Shown here piece after piece: positions 32,732 to 40,682 of a stretch of 45,736 nucleotides of DNA. The stretch is from Clostridiales bacterium UBA1316 (GTDB lineage Bacteria > Bacillota > Clostridia > Oscillospirales > Oscillospiraceae): contig DBTM01000087.1 in assembly GCA_002307055.1 (NCBI GenBank), positions 23,587 through 69,322 of the forward strand, given 5' to 3'. Within the stretch, counting starts at the first letter, position 1. Every line of letters starts with the position of its first letter. The position numbers and the translations under genes were made by a program. A model generated the notes under the pieces. That model was not told where the DNA came from and did not search any database. It saw only the letters and a list, made by a program, of their open reading frames with translations.

Positions 32732-32769
32732 AAAATCACCCCGGGTCACTTCAGACTCAGGGTGATTTT
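32732..32769 (-). terminator. Terminator of the UroD-like gene, related to the CCCC family
   Basis: AAAATCACCCCGGGTC pairs with GACTCAGGGTGATTTT around ACTTCA with one mismatch and one G-U. On the minus strand it ends in a T-rich arm 9 bases after the stop at 32778. Its ATCACCCC arm resembles copy 3 of the hairpin family. Confidence 0.8.
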
Positions 32770-32777
32770 ATACTGTA

Positions 32778-33851
32778 TTATACTTTTTTAGCGTAATTAA
32801 TCCGGGACTGTTTATACAGCTCCTCACGGAAGAACGGAGCTATTATAAAGCCGTTGAAAATGGAGGGCTTATCGGGACGGCAGAATTTATCAGCGTAGGC
32901 TCTGGCTGCGGCGCGCTGCTCATCTTCACTTGCCGCAGGGTCCATGGCGTCCGGAATAACGCCGATGAGTATTTTATCGCCGTACAGCTCATACGCTTTC
33001 TGCGTATCGTTCATCGGCTGTCCGCTCCAAGAATCCCAACCGCAGGCGATCATGTTCGGGATTTGTTTCAAATTCTGCCCGCAGCAGTGGAAGTCGCATA
33101 TTTTACCTTTGGAGTGGACAAAGTCGGTGAGCCTTCTGATGTGCGGGACGAGCATTTCCGCAACGACCGCCGGTGAGAAGAAGGTCTCCTTCTGAGAACC
33201 CCAGTCGTCATGTATATTGAAGCCGTCGATGCGCGGGTAATAGGTGAGGAGCTTATCGTAGATGCGTATGTAGAGGTCGGTCAGCTTTTCAAAAAAATCA
33301 TTGACAGCGTCCTTTTGGTCCTCGTCGAACAGCGCCATGATGGCGCCCTCAAAGTCCATAAATGAGATCAGCCGCTCAAACCAGCCATTGAGCATGCTGC
33401 ACACATTGAAAGAGTCGATACTCAGGTAATCGGCGTTAACCTTCACGTCGCCTTCCCAGTCCCATTTGTCGATATCAGGCCAAATGACCTTCGTATACCA
33501 TTCGTTCGCGTCTGACAGGAAGGGCTTGCCCGGCCGGACCATCGAGCCGCCGGCTGAGGGCACATACTCCCATTCAATACCGAACATGTCCTTGCCGCCG
33601 CCCTCAGCAGCCGGCATATGGTGGGCATCAAAAACAAACGCGCGCGCAACATTGTCAGGGTAGATCATTGGTGTGAAAAAGCCCAGCTCCCTGCTGGATA
33701 ACTGCCAGATGGGATGCCGCTTATACGTTGCGATCGCCGCTTCCTTCATTGAAACAGGGGTATTGTAGACAGGTGCACCCGGCATACCAAACATTCCGGG
33801 TGCCGTACTTTTCACCTCAAGCTCCTTCGGGTCGAATTCAGGAATTGACAT
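32778..33851 (-). CDS. UroD-like (MtaA/CmuA-type) corrinoid methyltransferase family protein
   Basis: This 357-aa protein belongs to the uroporphyrinogen decarboxylase superfamily, in the branch that includes methylcobamide:CoM methyltransferases rather than haem-synthesis UroD. The zinc site of that branch is visible as FHCCGQN (His255, Cys257) plus Cys324 in ADKFCRPDKP. Other marks are RIDGFNIHDDWGSQ, WSGQPMNDTQKAYELYGDK and IGVIPDAMDP. Such proteins move methyl groups to or from corrinoid proteins during methanol, methylamine or aromatic methyl ether use. The start ATG 33851 has GAGGAGGG 8 bases upstream, below a TTGGTA-17-TATAAT promoter. A PucR-type regulator gene lies directly upstream. 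No corrinoid protein gene is adjacent, so the methyl donor is unknown. Confidence 0.82.
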   Translation of the reverse strand: MSIPEFDPKELEVKSTAPGMFGMPGAPVYNTPVSMKEAAIATYKRHPIWQLSSRELGFFTPMIYPDNVARAFVFDAHHMPAAEGGGKDMFGIEWEYVPSAGGSMVRPGKPFLSDANEWYTKVIWPDIDKWDWEGDVKVNADYLSIDSFNVCSMLNGWFERLISFMDFEGAIMALFDEDQKDAVNDFFEKLTDLYIRIYDKLLTYYPRIDGFNIHDDWGSQKETFFSPAVVAEMLVPHIRRLTDFVHSKGKICDFHCCGQNLKQIPNMIACGWDSWSGQPMNDTQKAYELYGDKILIGVIPDAMDPAASEDEQRAAARAYADKFCRPDKPSIFNGFIIAPFFREELYKQSRINYAKKV

Positions 33852-33890
33852 AGCGCTTACCCTCCTCATATTTTTTATTATTCTGAAAGG

Positions 33891-33919
33891 ATTATACAAC
33901 AATATGTGCGTTTTACCAA
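33891..33919 (-). promoter_or_regulatory. Promoter for the UroD-like gene
   Basis: On the minus strand TTGGTA and TATAAT are exactly 17 bases apart, 39 bases before ATG 33851. It separates the gene from the PucR-type regulator gene upstream, which ends at 33989. Confidence 0.7.
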
Positions 33920-33988
33920 TTGCATATGTCGGCTGATATTACCTCCGATGCATAATAAAATTTGCATAATATAATGTGAATTATAAGG

Positions 33989-35320
33989 CTAATTCCTTAT
34001 TCTGTACTCCCCGAACAGCTGGAGGATGATGAGAGCCAGCTGGAGGTCAAAGCTGACCTTGTAGTCACTGAGCTCCTGGCCGATGATATGCTCTATTTTC
34101 TGCAGCCGGTATTTGAGGCCGCTGACGGACATGCTGAGGCTCCTGGCTGTGCCCTCAATGCTGTTGCGGAGGTATAAAAATTCCTGCAGCGTTTTAAGCA
34201 GCTCGGTTTTATGCTTCTCGTCATATTCGAGCAGCGCGCCCAATTGAGCTCTGGCGTAGTTGTATAATTCCGCCGGTTTTAAGGTGCTTAAGAAGAGAGC
34301 GTGGATTTTAAACTGTTCAAAGGAGCGGACCTGCCCCTCAGTGATCATGAACGCGCCGATTTCAAGCGCTTTTTTTGCGGCTGAATAGGATTGCTGGTAG
34401 TCCGCGAGCTCGCGGCAGGTGTGGCCGATACCGATATACAATTTTACTTTGAATATGGGCTGAATTTCTTTAATAATTTCTTCGGCGAGCTGCTTGACGG
34501 TGCTGATTGACCCATCAGCCGTACCTTGCTGAACGAGCATGATGATCTCGTCGTTTTTATACATGACCATGCCTTTAACGGAGAGATCCAGCAGACTCTG
34601 AATTTTCTGAACAAGCTCCGTTTTAAATAAGGTAATCGCTTTTTGATCCTGCTTGAAATTGCTGACAATCTGATTCAGATTATCAATTTCAGCCACAAGC
34701 ACGCGGTGCGGCAGTAAAATATCATAATCCAGCGCGTGCGCTCTGTTGAGGATGGAGTCGCGGTCCGAATATCTCGCTCCCGTCAGGTCTTCAACAAAAT
34801 TGCCCTTCAGCCGCAGCTCAATTTCGGCAATTTTCTTGTCCTGCGTCAATAGCATGGCAAAAAAACCGACGGCATGCTCCAGCGAAACGGCATCAGCCGC
34901 CGTGAAGGGCGTGCCTGTTTTTATCAGTGATAAAAAGCCAAGCCGCTCACTGCCTGCGAGAATTGCCGACACTAAGCGGTAAACTGTCAGGCCGGATAAC
35001 TCGTCCGTCAATTGAAACGGCTGCGGCTGAACACGCCTGGCATTCGTCAGGCGCATGAAGGCTGGGCTTGCTTTTACGGAAGCAATAGAGTTCAGCAGCT
35101 CCTGTCCCGGCGCAAGCTCGGAAAAACCCGAGGCGATAACCTCCAGCCTGGGATTCTCAGCCACAGCGCAGCAGCCCGTCGCCTCTGCCAGCGCCCGAAC
35201 CATGCCTTCGGTGCTCTCGCCTTCCAAAATGCGCTTCGTGAGCAGAGCTTGGACGGCAAACGCCTGCTCCAGTACCGCGTTTTGCTGAGCGGGATCTAAA
35301 TCCGACAACGTATTTTCCAT
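33989..35320 (-). CDS. PucR/CdaR-family transcriptional regulator
   Basis: This 443-aa protein has the PucR/CdaR layout. An N-terminal GAF/sensor-like region (about 20-165) contains ATGCCAVAENPRLEVIASG and LGFLSLIKTGTPFTAADA. A central degenerate GGDEF-like domain (about 185-320) contains VLVAEIDNLNQI and KLYIGIGHTCRELADYQQSYSAAKKALEI, shown here in parts. The C-terminal HTH_30 motif (LLKTLQEFLYLRNSIEGTA, SLSMSVSGLKYRLQKIE) binds DNA. Such regulators respond to metabolites such as purine breakdown products or sugar acids. The start ATG 35320 has GGAGG 4 bases upstream. Its gene precedes the UroD-like gene on the same strand, and control of that gene is the likeliest role, by inference from position. 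Confidence 0.85.
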   Translation of the reverse strand: MENTLSDLDPAQQNAVLEQAFAVQALLTKRILEGESTEGMVRALAEATGCCAVAENPRLEVIASGFSELAPGQELLNSIASVKASPAFMRLTNARRVQPQPFQLTDELSGLTVYRLVSAILAGSERLGFLSLIKTGTPFTAADAVSLEHAVGFFAMLLTQDKKIAEIELRLKGNFVEDLTGARYSDRDSILNRAHALDYDILLPHRVLVAEIDNLNQIVSNFKQDQKAITLFKTELVQKIQSLLDLSVKGMVMYKNDEIIMLVQQGTADGSISTVKQLAEEIIKEIQPIFKVKLYIGIGHTCRELADYQQSYSAAKKALEIGAFMITEGQVRSFEQFKIHALFLSTLKPAELYNYARAQLGALLEYDEKHKTELLKTLQEFLYLRNSIEGTARSLSMSVSGLKYRLQKIEHIIGQELSDYKVSFDLQLALIILQLFGEYRIRN

Positions 35321-35530
35321 AAAACCTCCGCAGCCTTTGTTAAGGCAGCTGATAACCGCCGACCTTCGCGCAAGCTAAACATTTTTGTAGCTGCAGGCTT
35401 CCTTCCTGCCCGTTTTTCGCCCCAGAAGTTCAGGTCAGCTGCGATAAATGCATCTAATTCATATTACCACCGAAAACAAGTGAAAAACAACAAAATTACA
35501 ACATTGATTTAAACTATTCGGTACAGTTTC

Positions 35531-35564
35531 TATTGTTGATAATAAATCAACAATATGGTAATAT
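35531..35564 (+). promoter_or_regulatory. Promoter with strong operator-like dyad
   Basis: TATTGTTGAT (35531-35540) and ATCAACAATA (35546-35555) form a perfect 10-bp dyad with 5-base spacer. A promoter TTGATA (35536-35541), 17 bases, TAATAT (35559-35564) lies across it, so a bound regulator would block the -35. Confidence 0.65.
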
Positions 35565-35608
35565 ATGACTGAACCAATTCTGCTGTTTTGAAAAGGAGGC
35601 CTTTATCC

Positions 35609-35773
35609 GTGAAGCAGAAGAAAAATAGTACAAGAGGTAAAAACAGCGCCGGTTACTTAGCCCTTGGTATAGGTCTGGGAACCGCTTTCGGCGTCATTTT
35701 TAATAACATAGCCATAGGCGTTGCAATTGGTGTTGCGTTGGGTGTGGGCTTGAGTTCTGGCTGTAAAAAATAG
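35609..35773 (+). CDS. Small glycine-zipper membrane protein, 54 aa
   Basis: A GTG start at 35609 has AAAGGAGG 9 bases upstream. The peptide has a basic N-terminus (KQKKNSTRGKN) and one long hydrophobic stretch with GxxxG spacing (GIGLGTAFG, AIGVAIGVALGVGL), a glycine zipper able to pack helices in a membrane. It ends SSGCKK. It sits under a promoter with a perfect dyad. Function is unknown; stress-induced small membrane proteins often look like this. Confidence 0.65.
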   Translation: MKQKKNSTRGKNSAGYLALGIGLGTAFGVIFNNIAIGVAIGVALGVGLSSGCKK

Positions 35774-35797
35774 ATTCTGAAACAGGAGACTGACAGA

Positions 35798-35857
35798 ATG
35801 ATGTTAGTTCACTACTGCAATAAAAACACGCATAAACTCATTGATCTGCTATCGTAG
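35798..35857 (+). CDS. Possible 19-aa leader peptide
   Basis: ATG 35798 has CAGGAGAC 8 bases upstream, and a 19-codon frame (MMLVHYCNKNTHKLIDLLS) ends 19 bases before the next gene. The ribosome site is as good as those of real genes here. It could be a leader peptide for the gene at 35877 or simply chance. Confidence 0.3.
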   Translation: MMLVHYCNKNTHKLIDLLS

Positions 35858-35876
35858 CAAGAAGGAAAACATAATA

Positions 35877-36353
35877 ATGGATAAAACGCAAGTGTCCCCA
35901 AGCGAAATGATAAAAATACTGCCTTCGGCCAAGCGTCTGGAAGCGGCGCAATTCATTCAATTAGGAGATACGCTGAACTGCAAAGCCCAAACGCGATATG
36001 CGCATTCGAACAAATACTGGCGGTGCACTTTCTCGTTACGTAAACCATCAAGAGTGCTGTTTGCAATAGAATGCACGGAAGAATGGTGGAGAATAAAAGC
36101 CGTATTGAGCAATATGGAGGATTATGTTAACAAATTGGACGACTGTTCTGTTGACATCATCAATATTATAAAAACTGCGTTTGACTGCCGTAAATGCAGC
36201 ATACATTGTAAAGGCGCACATCCCTTTACCTATGAAAATATAGAATACCGAAAATGCATCGGCTGCAGCTATTATTTCCAGAACCTGAGTCCGGAAAGCC
36301 TCGAAAATCTAAAGATGCTCATTAAAGAAGATGCCCTTGCGATGCAGGCATAA
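35877..36353 (+). CDS. Hypothetical protein with C-terminal Cys-rich (zinc-like) motif
   Basis: This 158-aa protein starts at ATG 35877 behind AAGGAAAAC. The N-terminal two thirds are mixed alpha/beta (ILPSAKRLEAAQFIQLGD, YWRCTFSLRKPSRVLFAIE, EEWWRIKAVLSN). The last third holds CRKCSIHCKG and YRKCIGCSYYF, a set of cysteines and a histidine suited to bind one zinc. I do not recognise the family. It is preceded by the small glycine-zipper gene on the same strand and may share its transcript. Confidence 0.65.
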   Translation: MDKTQVSPSEMIKILPSAKRLEAAQFIQLGDTLNCKAQTRYAHSNKYWRCTFSLRKPSRVLFAIECTEEWWRIKAVLSNMEDYVNKLDDCSVDIINIIKTAFDCRKCSIHCKGAHPFTYENIEYRKCIGCSYYFQNLSPESLENLKMLIKEDALAMQA

Positions 36354-36599
36354 GCACACTGTTTAGTGCAGCCGCATTATTCTTAGAGGCGGCAGACCGG
36401 CCAACGAGGCACTGGCAAAGCTTGCTTCGTAAGCAAAATAATAAATATAGATTATAAGACAGGGTATTGTGTGCGATATAAACATCCCCTGCTTTGCTTT
36501 AGCCTGAATCCGGTGAAAAACAAGTCAAATTCAGACTGATTCTTAGGATGTTGCAGCTTAAATAAGCGTGCTATATTTAGGCTGGAGGCTAGAATTAAT

Positions 36600-37514
36600 A
36601 TGAGGTATTGTATGGATGCTTTAGTCACTAATATTCAGGGATATTCCATTCATGACGGGCCGGGTATCCGCACAGTCGTTTTTTTAAAGGGCTGCGGGCT
36701 TAATTGCCGGTGGTGCGCCAACCCCGAAGGGATATCGCCGGAAATTCAGATTGGCTTTATAAAAAATCTTTGTACGCACTGCGGCAAATGCGTTCCTGCT
36801 TGTCCGGCGGGTGCTTTATCGCTTGATGAGAAAAAGCACCGCATCGATTACAGCAAGTGCACATCCTGCGGCAAATGCGCTGAGGCCTGTTTATATAAGG
36901 CGCTGGTACTATACGGCAGAGAAATGAGTGTTGATGAGGTTTTTGATGCGGTCCGGCGGGATAAAATGTTTTACGATACCAGCAGCGGCGGCGTGACCGT
37001 ATCCGGCGGTGAACCGCTCATGTACGCGCCGTTCGTCAAAGCGCTTTTTGGATTATGCCGGGAAGCCGGTATCAATACATGCGTTGAGACCTCGGGATAC
37101 GTGAATACGGAGCACTTGCTGTCTGTGCTGTCCATGACCGACTATCTGCTTTTTGACCTCAAGCACATGAACAGCGATATTCATATGAACTACACCGGTC
37201 AGCGCAACGACTTGATTTTAGCGAACGCCAGACTGGCGGCTGAAAGCGGTGCCGATATTCTTTTCCGTGTTCCGCTCATGCCCGCAGTCAACGACACCCC
37301 TGAGAACATCAAAGAGACAGCAGCCTTTATCAAGAGCATTATGGCGCGTCCAAGAGTCCAGCTCATGCCGTTTCATCGTCTCGGCGACAGCAAATATCAG
37401 GCTTTAGATCTACCCAATCGATTTCATGCCTGCCGGGTCATGGCACGCGAGGAACTCCTTGCAACCAAACAAGCGTATATCGATGAGGGCGTCGACTGTT
37501 CTATATCCGCGTAA
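36600..37514 (+). CDS. Glycyl-radical enzyme activating protein (radical SAM)
   Basis: This 304-aa protein is a PflA-like activase. The radical SAM motif CGLNCRWC (Cys32, 36, 39) binds the 4Fe-4S cluster that cleaves SAM. A ferredoxin insert carries two more clusters, CTHCGKCVPAC (58-68) and CTSCGKCAEAC (87-97), typical of activases of non-PFL glycyl-radical enzymes. VTVSGGEPLMY and CVETSGYVNTE are SAM-binding and barrel motifs. It abstracts hydrogen from a glycine in the partner enzyme encoded 250 bases downstream. The start ATG 36600 lies 11 bases after GGAGG; Met at 36612 is an alternative. Confidence 0.92.
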   Translation: MRYCMDALVTNIQGYSIHDGPGIRTVVFLKGCGLNCRWCANPEGISPEIQIGFIKNLCTHCGKCVPACPAGALSLDEKKHRIDYSKCTSCGKCAEACLYKALVLYGREMSVDEVFDAVRRDKMFYDTSSGGVTVSGGEPLMYAPFVKALFGLCREAGINTCVETSGYVNTEHLLSVLSMTDYLLFDLKHMNSDIHMNYTGQRNDLILANARLAAESGADILFRVPLMPAVNDTPENIKETAAFIKSIMARPRVQLMPFHRLGDSKYQALDLPNRFHACRVMAREELLATKQAYIDEGVDCSISA

Positions 37515-37566
37515 GTCCCGGCTGCAACCGGGGACGGATAACAAAGCCCCTGAAAAAGCCCCGTAT

Positions 37567-37665
37567 TGTCATCCCGAACAGGCGACATAAATGTCGCCTT
37601 GTGAGGGATCTTTAAACCTTGAGTTAGCAGGCAGTATAAGATTCCTCACTGCGTTTGGAATGACA
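37567..37665. repeat. Palindromic intergenic repeat (MITE/REP-like)
   Basis: A 99-bp element begins TGTCATCCCGAAC and ends TTTGGAATGACA, which are imperfect inverted copies. Inside, GTGAGGGATCTTT and AAGATTCCTCAC are also inverted copies, and AGGCGACA-TAAA-TGTCGCCT forms its own hairpin. This nested layout resembles dispersed repeats of the type TGTCATTCCGAACGCAGTGAGG that I recall from many bacterial genomes. It lies between the activase and its enzyme. Confidence 0.7.
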
Positions 37666-37761
37666 CGGCTGGCAGTTTTTCTGCAGCTTCCGGATAACCG
37701 GTCCCCTACAAGACAGGGGAAGGGCTGCTCTCCCATAATATGAGGAAATTAGGAGATTAAT

Positions 37762-40212
37762 ATGAACCAGACTCAAATCAACGAAGCGCTGCTTCAGCAG
37801 ATTGACAGTTTATCGCTGAGCGAGCGGATACTCAGTTGGAAAACGGCGATGCGGGCTGCGCCGTGGAAGCTGTTTGCCGAGCGGGAAAAATATACGGTTG
37901 CATCCTGGCGGGAAACCGAGGGCCAGGATATCCAGCTGCGCCGCGCGAAGCTCGTTCAGAAAATTTTGGATAACATCACTATCGCCATTCTTGATTTTGA
38001 CGTGCTGGCCGGTCGCTCAACACCGAACGTAATCGGCGCGTGCACCTCGATAGACGTCTGCGGCGATTACATACCGGATCTCTGGAAGGATGACAGCGCG
38101 GTCAACCTCACGCTCAACGCCAACGCGCGCCTTGATCCGGAAAGCCGCGAAATTCTACGCGAGAGTGTGCGGGTTTTCGGGGGAAAAACAGCGCCCGAAA
38201 TGGCAGTAAAGGCTTGGGCGGATGTGCTGGGCACATGGCCGAAGGACGTGACCGACGCCAAGGTGAAGGACCCGACCCTGGATGCGGGCATTTTCGGGCA
38301 GGTTACCTCTGTCCCGATGTGGGGTAAAATTATCTCAAAGGGTCTCCGGAGCTTCATCGAGGAAGCGCAGGGGCACATTGACGATTTCAAAGCCAAACAA
38401 GAATCTGATATGAATAAGTTTTACTTTTGGCAGTCCTCAATAATTATCTGCGAAGCGATAATTAATCATGCCAAGCGATATTCGATCCTCGCCAAGGAAA
38501 TGGCAGAGCGTGAAAGCAGCCCGAAAAGAAAAGCCGAGTTGTTGGAAATCGCTGATATTTGCCGGCATGTGCCGGAGTATCCCGCGCGGACGTTTCATGA
38601 CGCGCTGCAAGCCATGGCGATAGTCGGCGCCTGCAAGGTGCTTGAGCACCCCATGCACAACAACCCGCACTGGGGCAGAGGAGACCAATACTTATATCCG
38701 TACTTTATCCGCGATATTCAAAACAAAACGGCGACACTTGAAAGAGCCTCCGAGCTGCTCTCCGAGCTCATCGGCCGCTGGGGCACTCAAATCTTTGTGA
38801 CAAATGAATCGCAGCGGGAATCCCACCAGATCAACTTCGGGATCAACAATGTCCTGCTGGGCGGGAAAAACCAAGCAGGGACTGACGCGTCCAATGAGCT
38901 CAGCTATCTGTTCCTGCATATGGTCGGGCTTCTCCATCTGTCCTCGCCGACAGTCGGCGTCCGCTGGAACCACCAGACGCCGGAATGGATGATGCGCAAA
39001 GCGATTCAAACGAATCTTGAAACAAAAGGCGGCATACCGCTTTTCCAAAACGACGAGAACGTTATTAAGCATTACATGGACGACGGGATTCCTTATGAGG
39101 AAGCCTGTGAGTGGTGCGGCCTGGGCTGCGTTTATCCCTGTCTGCCGTCACGCGCGGAGCATTATGGTGCCGAGGGCATCGCGGGGTTCAATCTGGCCGC
39201 CATTCTGCATCTGGCTCTTCATAATGGCCGCGGCATTACAGGTAAGCTCATCGGGCTTGAAACAGGTGATCCTACTGCGTTTGACACATTTGACGCGCTT
39301 TATGACGCGTTCAAGGCGCAGCACCGGTATGTTATAAACAGGACCTTCTGGCTCGCGGCTATTGCCCGCGATGTACAGCCGCATTACATGCGCCTGCCTC
39401 TCGTGTCGGTGATCGGTTTGCAGGGGTGCATGGATTACGGTCAGGATACGCTCATTCCGCATCCGGATTTCTCCATGTTCGGTATTTCCGACAGAGCGAT
39501 TATAGACGTTGCCGACTCGCTTATTGCCGTTAAAAAGCTTGTTTTTGAGGATAAGAAGCTCACGATGGCAGAACTGATGGATGCGCTGAATACCAATTTT
39601 GAAGGTCCCGGAGGCGAGGAAATCCGACGGCTGTGCCTTAAGCAGCCGAAGTTCGGCAATGATATCGACGAGGTGGATGTGCTCGCCGGTGATATCAGCG
39701 CTTTTTCCGCCGGTGTCATTACGGGCTATGACAACGCGCCGTTCAGGCCGTATATGATCGCGCGGGAAGGGCTCGCGTGGCATTACTTCGGCGGACTTGG
39801 CGTCGGTGCGCTGCCCGACGGCCGGAAAGCCCTGGAACCGCTGGACGACGGTTCTGTTTCACCCATGCGGGGGGCTGATACAAACGGGCCGACGGCGGTG
39901 ATCCGTTCTGTGCTCAAAGCGGGCTTTAACGATTCCTACGCGCATGTTCTCAATCAAAAATTCTCCGCCGCAATCCTGTCAAGTCCGGAGAGCCTGGATA
40001 AGCTGATTGCCTTTACAAACGCCTTCTTCTTAAACGGCGGGACGCATATCCAGTACAACATCACCGATAAGGAAGAGCTGGCTGAAGCCAAGGTCAAGCC
40101 GGCTGAGCACGGAGACCTTGTCGTCCGCATCGGCGGATTCAGCGCGTATTTCGTGCAGCTTTCTCCGGAAATTCAGGAGGATGTCATCACCAGAAGCGAG
40201 CAGCTGCTCTAA
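37762..40212 (+). CDS. Glycyl-radical enzyme of unassigned substrate (PFL superfamily)
   Basis: This 816-aa protein is a glycyl-radical enzyme. The radical glycine is Gly792 in VVRIGGFSAYFVQLSPEIQ, and the PFL-like barrel runs from about residue 20. The substrate radical cysteine should be Cys456 in CEWCGLGCVYPCLPS. In glycerol and choline enzymes and arylacetate decarboxylases the loop reads GCVE, with the Glu acting as base. Here Tyr458 replaces it, and extra cysteines (449, 452, 460) surround it. The C-terminal third (IIDVADSLIAVKKLVFEDKKLTM in parts, NGGTHIQYNI, WHYFGGLGVGALPDGRKALEPL) looks most like the arylacetate decarboxylase/X-succinate synthase side of the family. No small decarboxylase subunit is adjacent. 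The class is certain; the reaction is unknown and may be new. Confidence 0.9.
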   Translation: MNQTQINEALLQQIDSLSLSERILSWKTAMRAAPWKLFAEREKYTVASWRETEGQDIQLRRAKLVQKILDNITIAILDFDVLAGRSTPNVIGACTSIDVCGDYIPDLWKDDSAVNLTLNANARLDPESREILRESVRVFGGKTAPEMAVKAWADVLGTWPKDVTDAKVKDPTLDAGIFGQVTSVPMWGKIISKGLRSFIEEAQGHIDDFKAKQESDMNKFYFWQSSIIICEAIINHAKRYSILAKEMAERESSPKRKAELLEIADICRHVPEYPARTFHDALQAMAIVGACKVLEHPMHNNPHWGRGDQYLYPYFIRDIQNKTATLERASELLSELIGRWGTQIFVTNESQRESHQINFGINNVLLGGKNQAGTDASNELSYLFLHMVGLLHLSSPTVGVRWNHQTPEWMMRKAIQTNLETKGGIPLFQNDENVIKHYMDDGIPYEEACEWCGLGCVYPCLPSRAEHYGAEGIAGFNLAAILHLALHNGRGITGKLIGLETGDPTAFDTFDALYDAFKAQHRYVINRTFWLAAIARDVQPHYMRLPLVSVIGLQGCMDYGQDTLIPHPDFSMFGISDRAIIDVADSLIAVKKLVFEDKKLTMAELMDALNTNFEGPGGEEIRRLCLKQPKFGNDIDEVDVLAGDISAFSAGVITGYDNAPFRPYMIAREGLAWHYFGGLGVGALPDGRKALEPLDDGSVSPMRGADTNGPTAVIRSVLKAGFNDSYAHVLNQKFSAAILSSPESLDKLIAFTNAFFLNGGTHIQYNITDKEELAEAKVKPAEHGDLVVRIGGFSAYFVQLSPEIQEDVITRSEQLL

Positions 40213-40330
40213 GCGGTTTATTTCAGCGAAAACGGGGTATATCCGATACTTTTGCCGGCACACTTTTAAAACCGGATTTTTGCGGCGCCAACGGGATTTC
40301 AGGACATGTCACCGGAGGGCCCTCTCCCGC

Positions 40331-40459
40331 CGGCAAAGACCACTGCGGGAAGACGCCGCCTCGCCCCGCTATTGCGCGCCGGAGTTTTACCAGATCGGTG
40401 ACTGCGCGCTGCCGAGAAACATTTTGAGTGCGACCGGAACAACGTTCACCACAGCGTGA
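40331..40459 (+). pseudogene. Remnant of an NADH:flavin oxidoreductase C-terminus
   Basis: The frame ending at TGA 40457-40459 reads CAPEFYQIGDCALPRNILSA then TGTTFTTA. This looks like the FAD-domain end of Old-Yellow-Enzyme/2-enoate reductase-type proteins (pattern PEVYxIGDCxxPRxIxxA). No start or upstream domain is present, and the sequence before it does not continue the family. I read it as the leftover 3' end of a deleted gene. Confidence 0.45.
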
Positions 40460-40490
40460 AATATCGGCAAATAGTCCATCGTGAGATATG

Positions 40491-40528
40491 GCAAAAATCA
40501 ATGCAGTGATAACTGCATTGATTTTTGC
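40491..40528. terminator. Strong hairpin before the EAL gene
   Basis: GCAAAAATCAATGCAGT (40491-40507) and ACTGCATTGATTTTTGC (40512-40528) form a perfect 17-bp stem with a GATA loop, followed by TTTA. It is about 280 bases after the glycyl-radical enzyme and just after the oxidoreductase remnant, which suggests it once terminated that lost gene. Confidence 0.82.
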
Positions 40529-40682
40529 TTTATCAGAGCATGCGGAGACATACAATTTTTGTAAAGCTTACTGATAAAAAGGTGATAAAATATAAAAAAG
40601 TGACGATAAATATAAAGTCGGGATACTTTACCATGCAAGCGCACCGCTTAAGACTAACCCCTGGACGACTGGAGCGTGTTAT

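Noticed and set aside
36408..36425. Possible sigma-54 promoter (TGGCAAAGCTTGCT) upstream of the glycyl-radical activase
   Set aside because: The GG to GC distance is about two bases shorter than the -24/-12 consensus and there is no activator gene nearby.
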